A stretch of 64,000 nt of DNA from Amorphochlora amoebiformis (lineage: Eukaryota; Cercozoa; Chlorarachniophyceae), in assembly GCA_054601695.1 (NCBI GenBank), contig BAAHQB010000013.1:1054001-1118000 (forward strand). Reading direction: 5' to 3'. Below, in pieces: positions 53,513-64,000 of this stretch. The translations under genes and the position numbers were made by a program. Below the pieces are notes generated by a model. The model was not told where the DNA came from. It ran no database searches and saw nothing but the letters and a program-made list of their open reading frames with translations. Every line of letters starts with the position of its first letter. Position 1 is the first letter of the stretch.

Positions 53513-54546
53513 CTACTCTTCCTCATCCTCGTCTAGTATGCGGAAGATCTGAGCGATGATCATTAAATCCTCCAGCACCTTCTTTTCATTCATCACCTTG
53601 GCCTTTTCTATCGATATCTCCAGGCTCTCCACCGTAGCCTTGACTGCCTTGCTCAGTTCCTTCATCAAGTAATCTAGTGATAAGGACTTCTTGAAGTTTG
53701 TTCTTGCCACCTCCTGCAAGAATATCTGAAACTTTTTCCGCTCAAAGTCGATACTGTTGGAGTTGTCGAGGTCCACCCCCCGCACCTCGAAGCCTGGATC
53801 CGAAAACGCGAGGCAATTCCGGAAGAAGTTTTCCATGGGCTTGTGTGGTGTGATCTCGAAGTACGTCTTAAGCTCGATCTTCTTGGCAAACTCTTGGAAA
53901 ATGGGCTCGACGATGAGCTCCATTATGTGGTTCCACCCGCGAATAATAGATAGCTTAAGGTGGTTGAAGGCTTGGATATCCCCCTCATTTCCTTCGCCCC
54001 CGGGCCCCGCGTGGTTGGCTGGGGGCATGCTGTCGGTTTTCTTTGCTTCTACGGCTGCCGCCTGTGGCTTGTTTTCCTTAGCCGGTTTCGCCTTCTCCGG
54101 TGCCGTCTTTCCAGCTTCTGTGGGCTCATTATCCGCAGTGGAAGAACAAATACCCTGAATTTACCACACAAATTAGGCTCTATAGATAGTGTACGGATGC
54201 AAGCTGCCGCGCCCGACCATGGCAAGGCGCCCCTGAGGCTCCGGAATTACAGGCTTAATCGTGTGTCGTCGGAAGCTAGGTTTAGGTAATTTTATCAATA
54301 TATTGGAAATCGCCTAAAATATCGGCTTCCGGATTGTCACCGTCAAGTTCCCGAGTTCTAAACCGCTCTAAGAAAACCACCTCTCAGATGGCCCAACCGT
54401 CCGAAGCAACCCAAAACTGCTCGAGAAATGGAACAAAGTCGAATAGACTCCGAAAATGCGAATCGATCTCCCGATCAATCTCCTGTTTTCCCCTCGACTA
54501 CCGTCATTAAAGATACCAAACCGAAAACGCCGACTTCTCCCGCCAT
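53513..54546 (-). CDS. Unrecognised protein, 213 residues plus a possible 10-residue first exon
   Basis: The main exon 54154-53513 is open for 213 codons and ends in TAG. It starts after an acceptor (ATTCAG at 54160-54155). Its first 50 residues are a low-complexity Ala/Lys/Pro/Glu linker (AGKTAPEKAKPAKENKPQ). The rest looks folded and helical: LKLSIIRGWNHIMELIVEP, FFRNCLAFSDPGFEVRGVDL, then a long helix (SLSLDYLMKELSKAVKATVE) and an acidic end DEDEEE. A first exon 54546-54517 (ATG, MAGEVGVFGL, donor GTATCT) joins in phase 0 but is tentative; an internal ATG at 54028 is the fallback start. It has by far the longest uninterrupted minus-strand frame with normal composition. I do not recognise it. 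Confidence 0.78.
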
Positions 54547-54693
54547 GTCTTCGTAAGTGCCCTGCCTTCAGGCCCGGGTGTCTTCTCGCGGGGGGGAGAG
54601 AATTGATGGATTCAGGGTGTTGAGATTGTGGAAATTTTCAGGAAAAATCTGAGTCGTCCGCGAGGACGGTCCGGGCAGAAGCTGAAGAAAAGC
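54547..54693. promoter_or_regulatory. Divergent promoter region between the minus gene (ATG 54546) and plus gene (ATG 54694)
   Basis: 147 bp of unique, relatively GC-rich sequence (GCGGGGGGGAGAG at 54588) separates two oppositely directed start codons. No TATA element stands out. If either tentative first exon is wrong, the shared region is larger. Confidence 0.4.
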
Positions 54694-62450
<7,757 letters not shown>

Positions 62451-62499
62451 GTACAATCCAATCTATCACCCTTACGCCAAAATACACACCCCCTACACC

Positions 62500-62769
62500 C
62501 TCCCTCTCTCTCTCTCTCTCTCTCTTCCTCTCGCCTCTCCCTCTCTCTTTTCTCTCTCTCTTCCTCTCGCCTCTCCCTCTCTCTTTTCTCTCTCTCTCTC
62601 TTGTCTCTCTCTCTATTTCTCTCTCTCTCTTCTCTCTCTCTCTCCCACTCTCTCTTTCTCTCTCCCTCTCTCTCTCTCTTTTCTCTCTCTCCCTCTCCCT
62701 CTCTCTTTCTCTCTCTCTGTCTCTCTCCCTCTCCCTTTCTCTATCTCTCTCCTCTCTCTCTCTCTCTTT

Positions 62770-62805
<36 letters not shown>

Positions 62806-63109
62806 GTCTCTCTCTCTCTTTTCTCTCTCTTTCTCTCTCTCTCTTTCTCTCTCTCTCCCCCTTTCTTTCTCTCTCTCTTCTCTCTCTCTTTTCTCTCTCT
62901 CTCTCTCTTCTCTCTCTCTCTTCTCTCTCTCTCTATCTTTCTATCTATCTATCTCTATATATATATATATATATCTCTCTCTCTTCTCTCTCTCTGTCTC
63001 TATTCTCTCTCTCTCTCTCTCTCACATTCTCTCTCTATATATATCTCTCTCTTATTCTCTCTCTATATATCCTTCACTCTCTCTCACTCTCTCTCTCTCT
63101 CTCTTCTCA

Positions 63110-63140
<31 letters not shown>

Positions 63141-63157
63141 TCTCTCTCCTCTCTCTC

Positions 63158-63197
<40 letters not shown>

Positions 63198-63535
63198 GCG
63201 CTCTCTCTCTTCCTCTTCCTCTAATGTCATCCTCTCCCTCTCCCTCTCTCTCTTTGCTCTCTGTCTCTCTCTCTTATCTCTCTCTATCTATCTATCTATC
63301 TATCACTCTCTCTCTCTCTCTTATCTCTCTCTATCTATCTATCTATCTATCACTCTCTCTCTCTCTCTTATCTCTCTCTATCTATCTATCTATCTATCTC
63401 TCTCTCTCTCTCTCTTATCTCTCTCTATCTATCTATCTATCTATCACTCTCTCTCTCTCTCTTATCTCTCTCTATCTATCTATCTATCTATCACTCTCTC
63501 TCTCTCTCTCTTCTCCCTCTCTCTCCTTCTCTCCC
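62500..63535. repeat. (CT)n array, about 1 kb, with a 54-bp CTAT-containing superrepeat
   Basis: 62501-63240 is (CT)n with short TA islands at 62955 and 63040. 63219-63260 repeats the CCTCTAATGTCATCCTCTCC insert known from 58106 and 58211. 63270-63500 has five units of about 54 bp (CTTATCTCTCTCTATCTATC). This lies after the last CH exon found. Confidence 0.95.
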
Positions 63536-63558
63536 TCCCTTACTATATTTTATGCATG

Positions 63559-63614
<56 letters not shown>

Positions 63615-63810
63615 TATACATATATATATATATACATATATATATCTAGTACAGCTTTAGCAGCTGTACTAATACTAAGGCTCATATATAAATACATATA
63701 TATATATATACACATATATATTTGTATATGGATATATACACATAGATAGAACTCTAAGATATTACCCAAACATATTGATATTGTCTAACGTATCAACTGT
63801 ATTAATACAT

Positions 63811-63853
<43 letters not shown>

Positions 63854-63884
63854 ATATATGTATATATATATATGTGTGTGTGTG

Positions 63885-63930
<46 letters not shown>

Positions 63931-64000
63931 TATGAAGGTATCATGTGTTTGGATGGGATGTCCGTTACGCTCACGTCCTTTGGAGGGTCATATAATATTT
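63536..64000. other. (TA)n and short unique islands, no gene seen
   Basis: 63560-63640, 63810-63850 and 63880-63930 are (TA)n. Islands at 63640-63690 and 63935-64000 have normal complexity but no phase-compatible exon that I can defend. Confidence 0.5.

Overview
The window is nuclear DNA of an intron-rich, flagellated eukaryote. Evidence is a multi-exon axonemal dynein heavy chain, a spliceosomal PRKRIP1-family gene and a calponin-homology gene, all broken by GT...AG introns. TAA, TAG and TGA each end a gene model and none occurs inside one, so the code looks standard. Degenerate TTAGGG/CCCTAA blocks are scattered inside the genes. I cannot name the species; a protist or alga is most likely. 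About two thirds of the sequence is (TA)n, (CA)n, (CT)n or minisatellite DNA, nearly all of it intronic. Most long open frames (Tyr-Ile, Ser-Leu, Thr-His, Val-Cys runs) are artefacts of these repeats.

Layout, left to right. 1-8228 (+): 3' part of a dynein heavy chain gene, 19 coding exons, 977 residues. 8229-9569: convergent intergenic DNA with GTATAC/CGTACG palindromes and a 262-bp tandem duplication. 9570-20924 (-): a 17-exon gene for a protein that resembles a desulfoferrodoxin/superoxide-reductase domain fused to a 6-phosphogluconolactonase domain, both lacking key active-site residues. 21627-23371 (-): PRKRIP1-family gene. 24551-32284 (-): small unrecognised gene. 33277-51911 (-): an approximately 30-exon chain encoding about 524 residues with clustered CxxC pairs, unrecognised, possibly two genes. 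53513-54546 (-): unrecognised gene. 54694-62450 (+): calponin-homology gene, divergent from the previous gene across about 150 bp. 62451-64000: (CT)n and (TA)n.

I built the gene models by hand, joining exons only where donor GT, acceptor AG and codon phase agreed; phases close across every junction listed. Exons are 5-678 nt, and introns consist mostly of TA runs.

The most unusual signal is that several exons are accompanied, inside the adjoining intron, by tandem partial copies of their own splice junction separated by (TA)n. It occurs at four places in the calponin-homology gene and also in the dynein gene and in three minus-strand introns. These 'junction echoes' look like a mode of intron growth in which exon-intron boundary segments are copied into TA tracts.
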